Source of the DNA: Symbiodinium natans
Lineage: Eukaryota > Sar > Dinophyceae > Suessiales > Symbiodiniaceae
NCBI GenBank assembly: GCA_905221605.1
Contig: CAJNDS010001890.1
Span: 434,001-498,000, forward strand
DNA: 64,000 bases
Direction: 5' to 3'
A program made the position numbers and the translations under genes. Under the pieces are notes generated by a model. It did not search any database and was not told where the DNA came from. It saw only the letters and a program-made list of their open reading frames with translations. Each line of letters opens with the position of its first letter. The first letter of the stretch is position 1. Shown here piece after piece: positions 16,495 through 28,755 of this stretch.

Positions 16495-18438
16495 CTAGAA
16501 ACCGGTGGCCTGTGGCAGGAGGCCCTTGGTCCCCGTGGTCTGCTTGGTCAGGACGATCAGCACCGGGCACTTCAAAACTTCCCGAACACCGTGAACGCGA
16601 ACTGCCGGAACAGCGTACAAGAGGAAGACAACGGGTAGCCACAAAACCCACCGTACCAATAAGAGCGCGAAGCCCAACCAGAAGACAGCAATCAAACTTT
16701 CCAGCCACCGCCACAGTCTCAGGAATGACGTACTATGCCCTGCAAATGCTTGGCGTACCATGAGTCGAGCACCCTGCAAGAATGGGTCTGAAACGTCCCT
16801 TTCCTCCTCCGGCGACGGACGTGGCTGCACTTGGCCTGGCCTCTGCATCAATTTGCTGATCAGATGCTCAAGGCACACGGCTGCAAGCGCTGCACTTGCA
16901 GCAGAGATGAAAGTCACCCATGCCAGCCAGTCTGCCAGCAAGGCCACCACCCAGTCTTCTGGTTTGCTGCGAGATTCCAAGAAGTCCTTCATGGCCAAAA
17001 GAATGTCAGCGAGCGCTACTTAGTCTAAACAGCAGGGGTGCAAGATCACACAGCCACTGAAAGTCGGTGTCTTAGCGCATGAGATTGACTTGGTGTATAG
17101 TGGAGGATTTGGGGATTTATAGGCGCATGGAAAACCCGTTTGCCTGTCCTTTGCTTCAGGATCACGAAGCTTGCTCACAAGGGCACCAAAGTTGTCAGCC
17201 CAGCTGGGGTTACCACCGCAGCCATCGAGCCAAAGCTGCAAGTGTTGCTTTCCGAGAGACTCTGGAGAACTGCACTGAAGTTCGGCGGCAGCAGCCTTCC
17301 AGGATTGATCAACCTCCTCTCCGACGCAAGCGCTAGTTATGAGGCTATCGCACCACAGGCGGGACGTGTAGGATTGCGGCGGCGCCATATTCATAAGCAG
17401 TAATGCCACTTCCAGAGTCGAAGCCTGGTGCAACGGTGCACTGCCAAATTGGTTCGGAACTGTCAGGGCTTCGGGCCAACGCTCCAGCAGGAATTTCACG
17501 AGCCCGACATTGCCACTTGCGGCTGCATCGTGGCAAACCGTGTTGCCATCGTTGTCGGCAACGTTCAGCCCCTCCGGCCACCACTCCAGCAGCAACTTCA
17601 CGAGCTCGACACTGCCACTTAAGGCTGCATTGTGCAAGACCGTGTTGCCATTGTTGTCGGCAATGTTCAGACCCTCCGGCCACCGCTCCAGCAGCAACTT
17701 CACGAACTCGACATTGCCACTTGCGGCTGCATGGTGCAAAAGCGTGCTGCCATCGTTGTCGGCAATGTTCAGCCCCTGCGGCCACCGCTCCAGCAGCAAC
17801 TTCCCGAGCTCGACATTGCCAATTGCGGCTGCATCATGCAAAACCGTGTTGCCATCGTTGTCGGCAACGTTCAGCCCCTCCGGCCACCGCTCCAGCAGCA
17901 ACTTCACGAGCTCGACATTGCCGCGTGCGGCTGCATCATGCAAAACCGTGTTGCCATCGTTGTCGGCAACGTTCAGCCCCTCCGGCCACCGCTCCAGTAG
18001 CAACTTCACGAGCTCGACATTGCCACTCCAGGCTGCATAGTGCAATGATGTGTAGCCACGATAGCCGGCAACCTTCACTCCATCGGGCCAACCCTCAAGG
18101 AGAAGCTGCGCAACCTCCACGCTGCCGTTCAAGCATGCTGCGTGCAAAGGCAGGTTGCCGTCACCATCCCTTGCTTGCGCGCCTGCTGGCCAGGCAGCCA
18201 GGAGCAGCTGCACGACGTCCCGGTCACCTTGAGAGGCCGCTAGGTGAAGAATCGTTGATGTGATCACACTCCACTCGCGAATCTTTCTGTACATCATGTC
18301 ATCGGGGCCAAGTTGGCTGCTGTTCAGCAGCCTCTGAACTGCATCTGCATCGCTGCTGCTGACGGCTGAGAGCAGCTCCTCCTTCGTGGCGGCCGATGTG
18401 GCCATGGCGCATAGGCAAAATGCGGCCCAGCGGCACAT
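16495..18438 (-). CDS. Ankyrin-repeat/membrane protein, copy 1 (two exons)
   Basis: Exon 1 runs 18438-17136 and exon 2 runs 17015-16495. The inferred intron 17135-17016 is 120 nt, with GT at the start and AG at the end, and joins DPEAKDRQT to ALADILLAMKDF in frame. The start is MCRWAAFCLCA at 18438 or the in-frame MATSAATKEELL at 18405; the frame is open further upstream, but the third copy has a stop there. After a short N-terminal helix come eight 34-residue ankyrin repeats (consensus DNDGNTVLHDAAASGNVELV plus KLLLERWPEGLNVA) and a partial ninth, then about 90 residues of unrecognised sequence (SYTSRLWCDSLITSACVGEE onward). Exon 2 has hydrophobic segments WVVALLADWLAWVTFISAAS and LIAVFWLGFALLLVRWVLWL, so a membrane-anchored protein with a cytosolic binding face is likely. 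The binding partner is unknown. Confidence 0.78.
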
Positions 18439-19429
18439 TTCCCGCACTGCTTTGCAGCTTGGGAAGGAAAAAGCCTGCCGGTTGCCTTGAGCAGAAATGC
18501 TGGGCCCCGCGGTGTGGACGATCCAAGGCATGGAAGGGCTATGCAAGCGCACAGCTGCCGTTTTCTACATCTTGGCCTGCAGGCCTTGCCTTTTTTCAAT
18601 ACTTCGGAAGCTCTTGTTCACTGAACTGCTTGCTAAGATTTGAAGGGTTACTGGGCTGCCGCGCAAAGTGCTTCAAGACACTTCGCAAGTCGACTGCAAC
18701 CAGCGTGCAACGTTTGCCCTGCCGCCGCCATGCTGGGCCACCAGAGCGAAGAGGAGCGCAAACGCCAGCCTGGCTTGCGGGGCGCTGGGGAGTCTCAGGG
18801 CCTTGCCCGCCCCCCTCTCCCCCAGTGGGTAAAACCCCTAAATTCTACCTGAACCTGAACTCGATCGTAAACCGCCCGAAATCCCAAGTTGCCATGCTGG
18901 GCGGCTCTCTAGATCTAGGGAGTGGGTGAAGAGCGTTGTGTGACCCCGAAGCCCTATACCTTCGTCACACCAAGTTTCTGTTCCGAGAGCTGTGCACACA
19001 TGATGTGGCGACCATTCTACCCCACCCCAAACCCGAAACGCTAGACTCTAAACCCGAACAGGTAAAACCTAAACCATTCTACCCATAAGCGCTCACACCA
19101 TAAACCCTGAACGCTATCTACTACTTGGACTAGGGCACTTAAGGGGCTTATAAGTGGGTTATAAGTACAGATATAATCGTTTTACAAAGTACCATGAACC
19201 TCAAGTAGGGCTTTGGCCGGCAAGGGTTCGGTGCACAAGGGAACGAGAGACCCAAAGACCGAGCCTGAACCCCGTGGAAGAAAACCTGAAACCCTCAAAC
19301 CCCAAGACCCTATAAGACCCTAAATTACTAAACCCTCAAACCCTAACCCCTTAACTCTAAACCCTAAACCCTACATTATCCTTGGTGCAGGGCAAGGGTT
19401 GGGGAGGCCGAAGCTGTTTCGGACGCTAA

Positions 19430-19578
19430 AGGTCCATGTACCTAAATAGAGAATACTTGGGCCTTAAAGCCTTAAACCTCCCTAAACCCTAAACCCTAAA
19501 CCCTAAACCCTAAAACCTAAGCCCTAAACCCTATATAGGGACCTTGGGGCCCATAGAATAATGAGGTACATGGACCCT
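19430..19578. repeat. Small inverted-repeat element with telomere-like core, unit 1
   Basis: Left arm AGGTCCATGTACCT (19430-19443) and right arm AGGTACATGGACCCT (19564-19578) are inverted copies. Between them are AATACTTGGGCCTTAAAG and six or so CCCTAAA units. It is related to the clean copy at 42035-42128. Confidence 0.75.
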
Positions 19579-19644
19579 TAGGGGGAGTTGAAGATCCGAT
19601 GGCCTCCAGTGGCGGCCGTCCCCTGCCACAGCGCCTGATAGCCG

Positions 19645-19775
19645 CGCATAGGGTTCAGGGTTCAGGGTTCAGGGTTTAGGGTTTAGGGTTTAGGGTTTAG
19701 GGTTTAGGGTTTAGGGTTTAGGGCTTAGGGCTTAGGGCTTTAGGGTTTAGGGTTCAGGGTTTAGGTTAGGGTGTA
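19645..19775 (+). repeat. Interstitial (TTTAGGG)n tract
   Basis: About 14 units, mostly perfect in the middle, with TTCAGGG and CTTAGGG variants at the ends. Unit 2 has a much shorter version at 34945-34995 and unit 3 one at 49255-49290. Confidence 0.9.
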
Positions 19776-21744
19776 CGGATTTTTGGGTTGGGTTAGAGGG
19801 TTTAGGGTTTAGAGGGTTCAAGGGGTTTGGAGGCAAAGTGTTTAGAAGACATATGGAGGCTATGAGGTATTATGAGGGGTTTAGAGGTCTCCAGTGCTAC
19901 TGTCTGCAACCCCTTGAGAACCCAAACCGAAATGAGTGTAGGTCACCTGAAGATGTTCTACGTTTACAAGGGCTTGGAGTTCTTGATCCTCTTAAACCCA
20001 TATGGGCCCGGCACAACTCCCCTCGCCCCCTGAGCCGTCATCCATTTCCGAAACGACCTCGAGCCCTACAACCCCAATTCCCCCACCCTCCCCCCAAACT
20101 CCTCCCAAAAACCCGCTAAACCTAAACAAAAAAACACCCAAGCCCTGAATGTAAAGCCCAAACTCCCCAAACTCCCCAAACCCTCGAACCCGAAACTCCC
20201 AAAACCCTCTCACCCAAAATCCCACCCCAAACTCCCCCAAACCTCAATCCGAAGAGAAGTGACCTCTATGGAACCCCTCCCCCCCAGCCTATGGCTGAAC
20301 TGACAGCCACAGCATCCTAGGCTGGCCCACCGAGATCTAACCCCAAGCCCTTATGCCCTTGAAATCAGGGTTTAGGGTTTAGGGTTGCTGAGTTCATAAA
20401 CCCCCAAAAGTGTACACTTTCAGTTCTGTATAAGGGATTTTAGTACCCCAAACAGTGTAAAGTGTACGCACTCAGCTACTAAGCAAATAGGCCCTAAATC
20501 CTGCGTCGTGACGGAAAGCTTGGGGAGTTGCATGCCAGGCATAGGAGGGTGGGGCTAAGGGTTTGGGGTTTGCGGCTTGCTGGTGAAGGTTCCATTCCTT
20601 GTGGACGCCCACGCGCATGCGTATGCACAATACGCACACCTGCCTACCTGCGACAGAAAGAAAACCCCCTAAATTCGAAAAGTGAAGTGTGCTTCTGCCC
20701 AAAATGGCCCCCGTGGCCTTGGCAATCACAATTTACAAAGGATCCTAAACGCTTTTAGTCTAAACCCCAACCCAAAGTTGGGCCCCAAAGGATCCCCAAA
20801 ACAACTCCCAAAGCAACCCCCCCAAAGGATCCCAAATCACACTTCGTGAAAGCAAGCCCTCACATCAAGCCCCTCTTGGGCACCCCTATAGGGAGATGCA
20901 ACGTCAAGAATGCAAGTTGCTAGGGCTTGGCGCCGGTCCTGAGGCTGAGGTTGGGATAGCGGGTTTTATAGGGATTCGGGTTTTGGGCGTGGTTATGGTT
21001 CAGGGGTTGTTTCGGGCTTAGGGGTTGTGTTTAGGGTCGAGGGTTGGCGGGAGTTTGAGGTCGTTTGGTGCCGAGGTTTGCAAGGAAATGGAATCACAAA
21101 CAAGCATGCTTCCCCAAACTCCTAACCCTACACCCTGAACCCCTTTTAGACTCGGAAGGGGTCGTCTGGAATCTAGACGAATGTGAGAGTGTTGTGGGGT
21201 GGGACCGGATTGCCAAAACCCGAAATGAGAACCCGAAATCCGAAAACCTCACCCCCGAAGCGCGACATCCTTCACACACGGGAGACACCACAAAAAACAG
21301 AAGCCGAGACCCTAAACTGAGTGGTGCTGAAAAGCCCTTTGAAAAATATTTTTGAATAGGTTCCCTTAAAAGGGAAAGAAGGGCAATTGACAACTATCCC
21401 AAAGCACTACCCACTAAACCCCATAAACCCTGGGAGGATGGCCTCTCGTTGGGATGGTCTAGGGCTACGGTTTGGGCACTGAAGCCCTAGAACAAAAACA
21501 AGTACAGCCCGGGGGTTTAGGGTTAGGGCTTAGGGCTTAGGGTTTAGGGTTTAGGGTTCAGGGTTTAGGGTTTTGGGGTTTCGGGGTGAGTGCTTGCTTA
21601 CAGGTCTGCAGGCTTTTGCTAAACCCCTAAAACCTTCAACCCTAAAGCCTGTGAACCCTCTAGAAACCCTATAAACCCTTACAAACCCTCATCAACCCCA
21701 CAAGCCTTCATAAACCCTGTAAACCCTGAACTTACACACCCGAA

Positions 21745-21975
21745 CTAAAGCCTCAGCCCTAAACCCTAAACCCTAAACCCTAAACCCTAAACCCTAAACC
21801 CTAAACCCTAAACCCTAAACCCTAAACCCTAAACCCTAAACCCTAAACCCTAAACCCTAACCCTAACGCTAAACCCTAAATAACAAATAACCCTACACCC
21901 TAAACCCTACTAGCCCTAAACCCTAAACCCTAACCCCTAAACCCTTAGCCCTAAACCCTAAACCGCCCGATAAGC
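21745..21975 (-). repeat. Interstitial (CCCTAAA)n tract
   Basis: About 16 consecutive perfect units at 21755-21860, then degenerate units. In unit 2 the same position (37103-37215) has only four perfect units, so the tract has expanded in unit 1 or contracted in unit 2. Confidence 0.9.
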
Positions 21976-23254
21976 CCTAACATGCTGAGAAGAGTTCCGC
22001 CAGCTGCCAGAGGAGGGCCAGGGCGGCCGGCCAGCGCCTCCGCTGTGCAAGCCTGGCTCCAGGAGGGGTTCCGAAGGTTCCTAAGGTTGTTAGGTAGGGT
22101 TTAGGGTTAGGGGTTTAGGGTTTAGGGTTTAGGGCTAGGGTTTAGGGCTAGTAGGGTTCTATAGAGGGTTTCTGGGTAGTTGGGGTGAGGATCTGGGATT
22201 TAAAAGTTTGGGGTTTATGGGTATTAGGGTTGAGGGTCCCGCACCCCTCGCCGCAGAGTGCCCAAGGACCAGGGGCCTCAGGCCGGCTCAGGCAGGGCGG
22301 GTGTCAAAAATTGGTGCTTCTACATTTTGGCCCCCCCCCTGGCCCCCCCTGACCCCCTCCCTGCCTTTTTCCCCCCTGACCCCCTTGACCTTTTTGTTTT
22401 TTGGCTGGCACCCCTGACTCTGAGCCCCCTACCCTGCCCGCCCTTCTTTGACCCCTTGCTCTGTTGGCCCCCGACCCGCCTGGCCCCTGGCCCCTCTGTC
22501 CTGACCTTCTCTCCTGAATGAGTTTGTTAAGAAGCTGTTGCCTGAGTTTAGGCCTAAACCCTAAATGGAATAGGTCTGGGACGTGGGGTGGGAGAAAGTG
22601 AGAGGCCCTCCACAATCGGGCCAAAGCTGCTCTTCGCACCTCACGAAGCTTTCAAGTTTGTTCCGAAATCTAACCTTCACAGCACTTACGTCCTATCACA
22701 GCAAACCCTAAACCCTAAACCCTAAAACCCCTTATACTTGAGGCTATAAGTACCCTGAGCCTCCAAGTAAGGCTCTCGATTGCCCGACCCTCCACGCCTC
22801 TGAAGGCGGCTGGTGTGCCTGCAAAGGGCCGCCTCCCAGCGCCCACCTGCGGCATGCAGGGGCAGGGTTTAGGGTGTGGGTTTAGAGGTTAGAGGTTTGG
22901 GGTTTAGAGAGTAGAGGGTTTAGGGTTAGGGTTTAGAAGGTTTAGGGTTTAGGAGTACAATGACGAAAAGAGCCTGCAAGCGGACCCCGGGCTCAGAACA
23001 GTCCTCATAAAAGCTTGACACGGATGCATTGTTCGGTTGAGGAATGCTTTTTCTGCTTCTGGATGCGCGTTTCATGGCTTGAAAGGTCCATGATTCGGTG
23101 TTGTTAGGGCGCATTTCCCTCACCGTGGGACGTCGACGGCTCTCGCCAAAAGCTTCTGGCATGAAACTAAACCCTACATCCTGTAGCCAAGGTTGCCCAC
23201 AATGTGGACCCCCCTGGTCTTCAACTGTACTCAACCTTCTAACTCTTTAATCTA

Positions 23255-23480
23255 CTTTTTTGTGGGTTGAAAACGAAAAACCTGGTTTCTCCTCGTCTTG
23301 CGGGAATAACCTGGGTGTTTTGGAAAAACTGGGTTCTGGGGATTTTGACCCGTATTTTCGCCGTAATTTGCCCATATTTTCCCGTAGTTTACCCATGTTT
23401 ACCCGTAATGAGAAGCCTGCTAGGGAAAAACCGGGTTTCTCAACCGGGCTTCTCTGAAAGAAACCTGGTTTTTCTGAGCA
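23255..23480. repeat. Conserved island rich in CCCGTA and AAACC-GGTTT words
   Basis: Recurs at about 38505-38730 and 52820-53040. It contains short tandem words (CCCGTATTTT, CCGTAATTTG, CCCATATTTT, CCCGTAGTTT, CCCATGTTTA) and inverted AAACCTGGTTT/AAACCGGGTTT motifs at both ends. Because of the inversion, the peptide EKPGFS appears on both strands. The plus frame is kept in all three copies, but I do not recognise a protein. Confidence 0.6.
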
Positions 23481-25194
23481 ACCCGAAAAATGTAGGCAAA
23501 AGATGTTCTAGGAATACTCAACACCCTAAACCCTGAACCCTAAACCCTAAGATCTAAAATTCTAAATCCTTTAAGGCACTAACCGAAGCCTCTGGCAGTG
23601 GACCAGCCTTCTCTGAAGATCAGCGAAGGCAGGGAAACCGACGGCATACTCCTCGGGCAGAGATGCACGGAATCAACAGATGTACAATTCAAAGCAAAGG
23701 ATGCATTGTAAGAAGAGGAAGCGGAAACAACATGTGTGAATGAGATGTGTGAATAATGGTTATAATAATAATACTGCAATAAGAATAAGAATAATGATGA
23801 TGCAATAGCCACAGCCACAGCCACAGCTTGCATGCAGACTGGATCAAGGCAGCACCACCACCGCTGGAACTTCCGATTCCATCGATCACAGAGCATGTGT
23901 CTTTTTGTAGCACGGAAGCCTCTTACGGGCAACTCCAGTTTAGGGTTTAATTAGGGTTCAGGTTGTAGGGTTTAGAGTGATGTAGGGAACCCAAAACTCT
24001 AAACCCTAAACTCTAAACCCTAAACCCTGAACCCTACACCCCAAACCCTAGACCTGCACCCTAAAGTGAAAGCAGGTAGGCGCAAACGCCACTGACGTCC
24101 AAGTCTTCTCATGGCACGTGCTCGTGCCCCCATCCTTCGGCCAAGTGTGCAAGCCTTCCCGTAAACCCTAAACCCTAAACCGTAAACCCTTAACCCTAAA
24201 CCCTAAACCCTAAACCCTAAATCAACCCCAAACCCTACACTCCCTAAAATAAACCCTCCGCCTGGCGTCTCTGGTGAAACTCGGCTACGGTTTTCAACTT
24301 GTACACGCCAGGTGCCCTTCGACCTCGAACAGCGAGTCTACCCCTAGACCCTAACGTCCTAAACCCGCCAAGTTCAATCCCGAAGCCGGTGAAAGCCAAA
24401 ATTGCAAATGTGGTCACTCAACATGCGCACCACTTGCGTGATCCCTTTAGACCTTGCGTTTTGAATCTCAAAATCTCAAACCCGTAAACCCCGAAGCCCA
24501 TACCCTAAACCCTCGACCCTAAAACCGTCGTCCACACACCCATAACCCAAAACATACTATAAACTTTCAACCCCAACCCCCTTCAACCAAACCCTAAGCA
24601 CCCAACCCTCCACACTTCTGTTGACAACAGAGGCCGCCAATCCCAAAGCCTCCACGCCTGAAGTCCCAACTCCTCCACTTTTCTTGTTTAGGCTTGGTTT
24701 AGGGTTTAGGGCTTATAGGTTGAGTTGAGGGTTTGTTAGGGTTTAGTTTAGGGCGAGCTGGCCTGTGTCACCGCCACGCGCATGTCATGCATGTAGCCTG
24801 GGCTGGCCACGTGGGGTGTCCATTTTGTCAGCTGGCCGGCTGTTTCAGCGTAGGGGGTACACCCTAATTAAACCCGATGTCCTAAAACCCTAAACTCTAA
24901 AAACCTAAAACCCTATAATAGCGCTCAGTCCCTAAAACCCTAAAGCACTACACCCCATAATCTAAAAACCCTAAACCCTTAACACCCAAAACCCCAACGG
25001 GGTTTGCGGTTTCTCTGGGGTTGAGGGACGTATACTTAAAGGGTTTAGTGTTGAGGGCCCTCCTTTTTTTGCCACCTCGGAAGAAAGCTCCGGCAGCAGG
25101 ACCCTACATCCAGGCCCCACTGCAACCTAAATCCTCAACTCTGAACATTCACATCAAAACCCGAAACCCCATAACCCCTATACTTATACTCAAT

Positions 25195-25315
25195 CCCTAA
25201 ACCCTAAACCCTAAACCCTAAACCCTAAACCCTAAACCCTAAACCCTAAACCCTGAACCCTGAACCCTGAACCCTGAACCCTGAACCCTGAAACCCTAAA
25301 CCCTAAACCCTACTC
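25195..25315 (-). repeat. Interstitial CCCTAAA tract with a CCCTGAA block
   Basis: Eight perfect CCCTAAA units switch to six consecutive CCCTGAA units and then back to CCCTAAA. The variant block is homogeneous, as expected from local slippage or amplification of one mutated unit. Confidence 0.9.
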
Positions 25316-26003
25316 ACCCCTACAAGTGAATCTTCCATGAGCTTGAGATCCTTGAGCTCCGAAGCCGGCATTGTCGAAGCTTGTGGTTTAGGGTTTAGGG
25401 TTTAGGGTTTTGGGCTAAGGGTTCAGGTTTTAGGGTTCAGGGTTTTGGAGGCCTTTTCTTGGGTGGAGGGAGCTCCGTACAAGGGGGTTTTCGAATCCTC
25501 CACCCAGGAAACCAAAGCCGACAGTCGAGTTGCTTCAGTTCTTCTTAGATCCCAAACAATAAAATGCCTAAACCCTAGACTCTAGACCCCACCCTAACCC
25601 TAAACCCTAAACCCTAAACCCTAAACCCCAAACCCCAAACCCGAAACCCTAAACCCTAAACCCTAAACCCTAAACCCTAAACCCTAAACCCTACTGACCC
25701 CTACAAGTGAATCTTCCATGAGCTTGAGATCCTGACAAACGGAGCTCCGAAGCCGGCATCGTGGAAGCTTGTGGTTTAGGGTTTAGGGTTTAGGGTTTAG
25801 GGTTTAGGGTTTAGGGTTTAGGGTTTAGGGTTTAGAGCTAAGGGTTCAGGTTTTAGGGTTTAGGGTTTCGGCGACGGTTTCGGAGGCCTTTTCTTGGGTG
25901 GAGGGAGCTCCGTACAAGGGGGTTTTCGAATCCTCCACCCAAACCAAAGCCGACAGTCGAGTTGCTTTAGTTCTTCTTAGACTCCAAACAATAAAATGCC
26001 TAA
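25315..26003. repeat. Tandem duplication of an island of about 260-310 bp, period about 380 bp (unit 1 only)
   Basis: The island starting ACCCCTACAAGTGAATCTTC and ending CAATAAAATGCCTAAACCC occurs twice in unit 1 (25315-25575 and 25692-26003) but once in unit 2 (40577-40843) and once in unit 3 (54503-54786). It contains an internal foldback, TTGGGTGGAGG against CCTCCACCCA. Telomere-like tracts lie within and between the copies. Confidence 0.85.
25765..25843 (+). repeat. Interstitial (TTTAGGG)n tract inside the duplicated island
   Basis: About ten near-perfect units between GTGGTTTAGGG and GAGCTAAGGGTTCAGG. The equivalent spot in the first island copy has only three to four units. Confidence 0.9.
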
Positions 26004-26095
26004 ACCCTAGACCCTAGACCCTAGACCCTAGACCCTAGACCCTAAACCCTAAACCCTAAACCCTAAACCCTAAACCCTAAACCCTGGACGCCTTC
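26004..26095 (-). repeat. Interstitial tract with CCCTAGA then CCCTAAA blocks
   Basis: Five CCCTAGA units are followed by six or so CCCTAAA units. Unit 2 has only two CCCTAGA units here (about 40848-40862). Confidence 0.9.
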
Positions 26096-26784
26096 TAAGG
26101 CTTGTAGCGTTGGAGGTGCTTCTGTAGTCTTCCCCGAAGGGCCCATGCACCTTATTATTATACTCTTGGCCAAAGTCCCTACGTAGGAAGTACCTTTAAG
26201 GCCCGAGTATTCCCTATTTAGGTACCCGAAACCCTAAACCCTAAACCCTAAACCTCAAACCCAATTTGCGTACATGGCCCCTTATGGGGGAGTTTCTGGG
26301 CGCAGGCCAAGTCTCACTCCGCAAGGCGGCGGTGGAGATCCCAGAAGGAGTCAGCGCTGGCGGTTGCAGGGTTCAGGGTTTAGGATTTAGGGTTTAGGGT
26401 GTAGGGTTTAGGGTTTGGGGTTTGGGGTTTGGAGTTGCTTGTGGGGTTTCAGGGTTACGTGTCGCTACTCACCGCAAACTTGCAAACCGGAATCTTGAGC
26501 CTTAACATCATGCTTGTTTTTGTTTTTTAATGTCTATGGAGGGGTTCTACATTCTAGATGTACACAGACTCTCCACATTCCAGATGTACTCAGAGTCTCC
26601 CCAGAAGAGTTTCACTTCGGTAGTGACCCGTCTGCAGGGTTTAGGGTTTAGGGTTTGTGGTTTGTGGTGTGGGGTTTAGGGTTTGAGGGTTTGAACCTAA
26701 GGTTCTGCTTTGCAGTGGATTCGACTTCAGAAGCATTCTGTAGCAGCATGGTGTATGGCTCTCATTCCCTCCACCCTAAACCCC

Positions 26785-26925
26785 AGCCCCCCTAAACCCT
26801 AAACCCTAAACCCTAAACCCTAAACCCTAAACCCTAAACCCTAAACCCTAAACCCTAAACCCTAAACCCTAAACCCTAAACCCTAAACCCTAAACCCTAA
26901 ACCCTAAACCCTAAACCCTAAACGG
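26785..26925 (-). repeat. Long perfect interstitial (CCCTAAA)n tract
   Basis: About 18 uninterrupted perfect units, one of the longest pure telomere-like runs in the window. The equivalent runs are about five units in unit 2 (42605-42640) and about fifteen, with interruptions, in unit 3 (55581-55690). Confidence 0.92.
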
Positions 26926-27467
26926 CCTAAATCTCTTCATCCCCTCAACAGCAAGCCCAGAATCCCGCCCTCGCCCGGCCTGGCATGGCGTGGCGAAGCG
27001 GCATCGGAGTCTTCGTGGGAACCCTTGGAGGACTGCCGCGCCATGCCCATGCACAGCGCGGCCAGCTCGGAAGTTTTGCAGCCCGATTGCAGGCTCGAGC
27101 CAGGCGCACAGGGGACCAAGATGGGCGCAACTCGCACTAAACCCGAAACCCCAAACCCGAAATCCTTGTGGTTTAAGACTTGTACAGAGCTTTGGGGAGC
27201 AAGGCATGATGAACATTCATCAAGGTCTGCAGATCGGCTCGAGTCGTTTCTCGGTTTCTGGGCTTCTTCTAGTCCCCCCTCGCGGCCTTGAGCCGCGGAG
27301 AGCACACGCTCGGCGGGAAGAAAGATCTTTCATGTGGGACGCCCAGACAGCAGTCCCATTATGAGGGCGGCGGCAGGGCGTTACGAGGATTTATCCCGCA
27401 GCCTCTGCACATCCCGAAATTGAAAAGTTTTGACAGTCCCACAGTCTCACACTGAGCAGGATGCAGG

Positions 27468-27640
27468 ATGTTTAGGGTTTAGGGTTTAGGGTTTAGGCTT
27501 TAGGGTTTAAGGGTTTAAGGGTTTAAGGGTTTCAGGTTTAGGGTTCAGGGTTTAGGATTTAGGGTTGAGGGTTTAAGCTTTAGGGTTTAGGGTTTGGGGT
27601 TAGGGTTTCGGGTTTCGGGTTTAGGGTTTAGGGTTTAAAG
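27468..27640 (+). repeat. Interstitial TTTAGGG tract with variants
   Basis: Mixed TTTAGGG, TTTAAGGG, TTCAGGG and TTTCGGG units. Unit 3 has a strongly expanded TTTAAGGG block at this position. Confidence 0.85.
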
Positions 27641-28134
27641 ATCTATCATGTGGGACGCCCAGACAGCAATCCCATTATGTGGGCAGCGGCAGGGCATTGC
27701 GAGGAGTGTTGACCCCGCAGCCTCCGCACATCCCGAAAATGAAAAGTTTTGTGACAGTCCCACAGTCTCACACGAGGAGGATGCAGGATGTCATTGCTGT
27801 CTTGCGTCATGGCGTCTGACTAACATCCATCATCGGGGCTTGTTAACTGGCTTCTGATGCTGGTTGGCAATCCTTGGCAAGGCAGGCAAGCAATTTTCAG
27901 CAAGGGGAGCCTGTCAAGCAAGACTTCAGCATTGTTCTTGCACCCGGCCCCTCTAATGACAGTCGGTAAGCTGGTATCGAAATGCTGCTCTGAGCCTGAT
28001 GGTGTACAGGTTGTTCCACCTTTCAATTTCAGGTTTGCCTTTATTGAGGGCTTCGGGTCCGAACACGATGCGGATTGGACCAAAAGGCTTCGGGACAAGA
28101 GGGCGTAGGTGCTCCTCAAGTCCACCTCCGTAGT

Positions 28135-28353
28135 CTAGAACCCCCCTGGTATAATGGCACAGCACGGATTCAAGAAAATTTCAATACCATGACATGAACA
28201 ATGGAAACACCACCCCCATCTCGCAACAACTCGCTTTAGGTCTGTCTTAAAAGCCCCCTTCGCAGCCCTTCGCGCGCCAGCGAAACCCTTCATGGCCGAG
28301 AGACGAGCTGCACCAGGCTCTTTCTGCTCCGCGACTTCGTCCTCATAAGTCAT
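28135..28353 (-). other. Conserved minus-strand segment, possible exon remnant
   Basis: In unit 1 the frame reads EDEVAEQKEPGAARLSAMKG followed by a basic stretch. The same DNA in units 2 (about 43470-43690) and 3 (about 56974-57189) has single-base length changes after LSA, so the frame is not kept. It lies just downstream of the membrane-protein gene and may be its 3' untranslated region or a decayed exon. Confidence 0.35.
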
Positions 28354-28367
28354 CAGTCTTTTTGCTG

Positions 28368-28450
28368 GGTTTAGGGTTTAGGGTTTAGGGTTTAGGGTTT
28401 AGGGTTTATAAGGTTTAGGGTTCAGGGTTTAGGGGTTAGGGCTTAGGGTT
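28368..28450 (+). repeat. Interstitial (TTTAGGG)n tract
   Basis: About six perfect units then variants. Present in units 2 (43700-43738, short) and 3 (57203-57255). Confidence 0.9.
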
Positions 28451-28755
28451 CGGGCGCAAGTTGGCAGAGCATTGCTTCCAAGGGGCCTCTCTGTCTGACG
28501 ACATTGGGTAGACTGGTCAGATCTCGAATCGGACCTAGGCTTCTGGTCCATTTTGTGGGCATCCCTGTTTAACTGTGAGCCTATGCATGCTCGATTGCGT
28601 CTCCTGGTAGCATAGAATGCCTCCGGATTTACGATAACATTGGCATCGCTACCAGTACTTCTGCGAAGATTGAAGATCCAAGCCGCATCACTTCAACCTT
28701 TTAATTAACCCGAATCCCTGACCCAATCCTTGACCCTTCCTAGGATTAGTTTCGA

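Larger units (their letters stand above)
18600..28755. other. Gene-poor stretch of unit 1
   Basis: About 10 kb dominated by TTTAGGG/CCCTAAA tracts in both orientations, separated by conserved single-copy-looking islands that recur in units 2 and 3 (for example 22260-22700, 23030-23480, 23580-23930, 26930-27430, 27650-28350). Open frames in the islands are short and change frame between units, so I call none with confidence. Minor plus-strand frames such as 23260-23457 are kept in units 2 and 3 but lack any recognisable domain. Confidence 0.6.

Noticed and set aside
17403-18263. Long plus-strand open frame opposite the ankyrin repeats (and 32465-33532, 47692-48198, 61734-63017)
   Set aside because: The His/Cys/Arg/Ala peptide is the antisense of the 102-bp ankyrin repeat. 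Its openness follows from the repeat being a multiple of three, and the minus strand has the recognisable domain.
22208-22521. Pro-rich plus-strand frame
   Set aside because: Translation of C-rich tracts; the length and frame change in unit 2.
23579-23932. Minus-strand frame with Ala-Val-Ala and Tyr runs
   Set aside because: The runs come from GCCACA and ATA microsatellites; the length varies between units and no domain is visible.
27270-27290. Relict of the dinoflagellate spliced leader (CTTGAGCC word)
   Set aside because: Only about eight bases match; the rest of the leader is absent here and I saw no full copy elsewhere.
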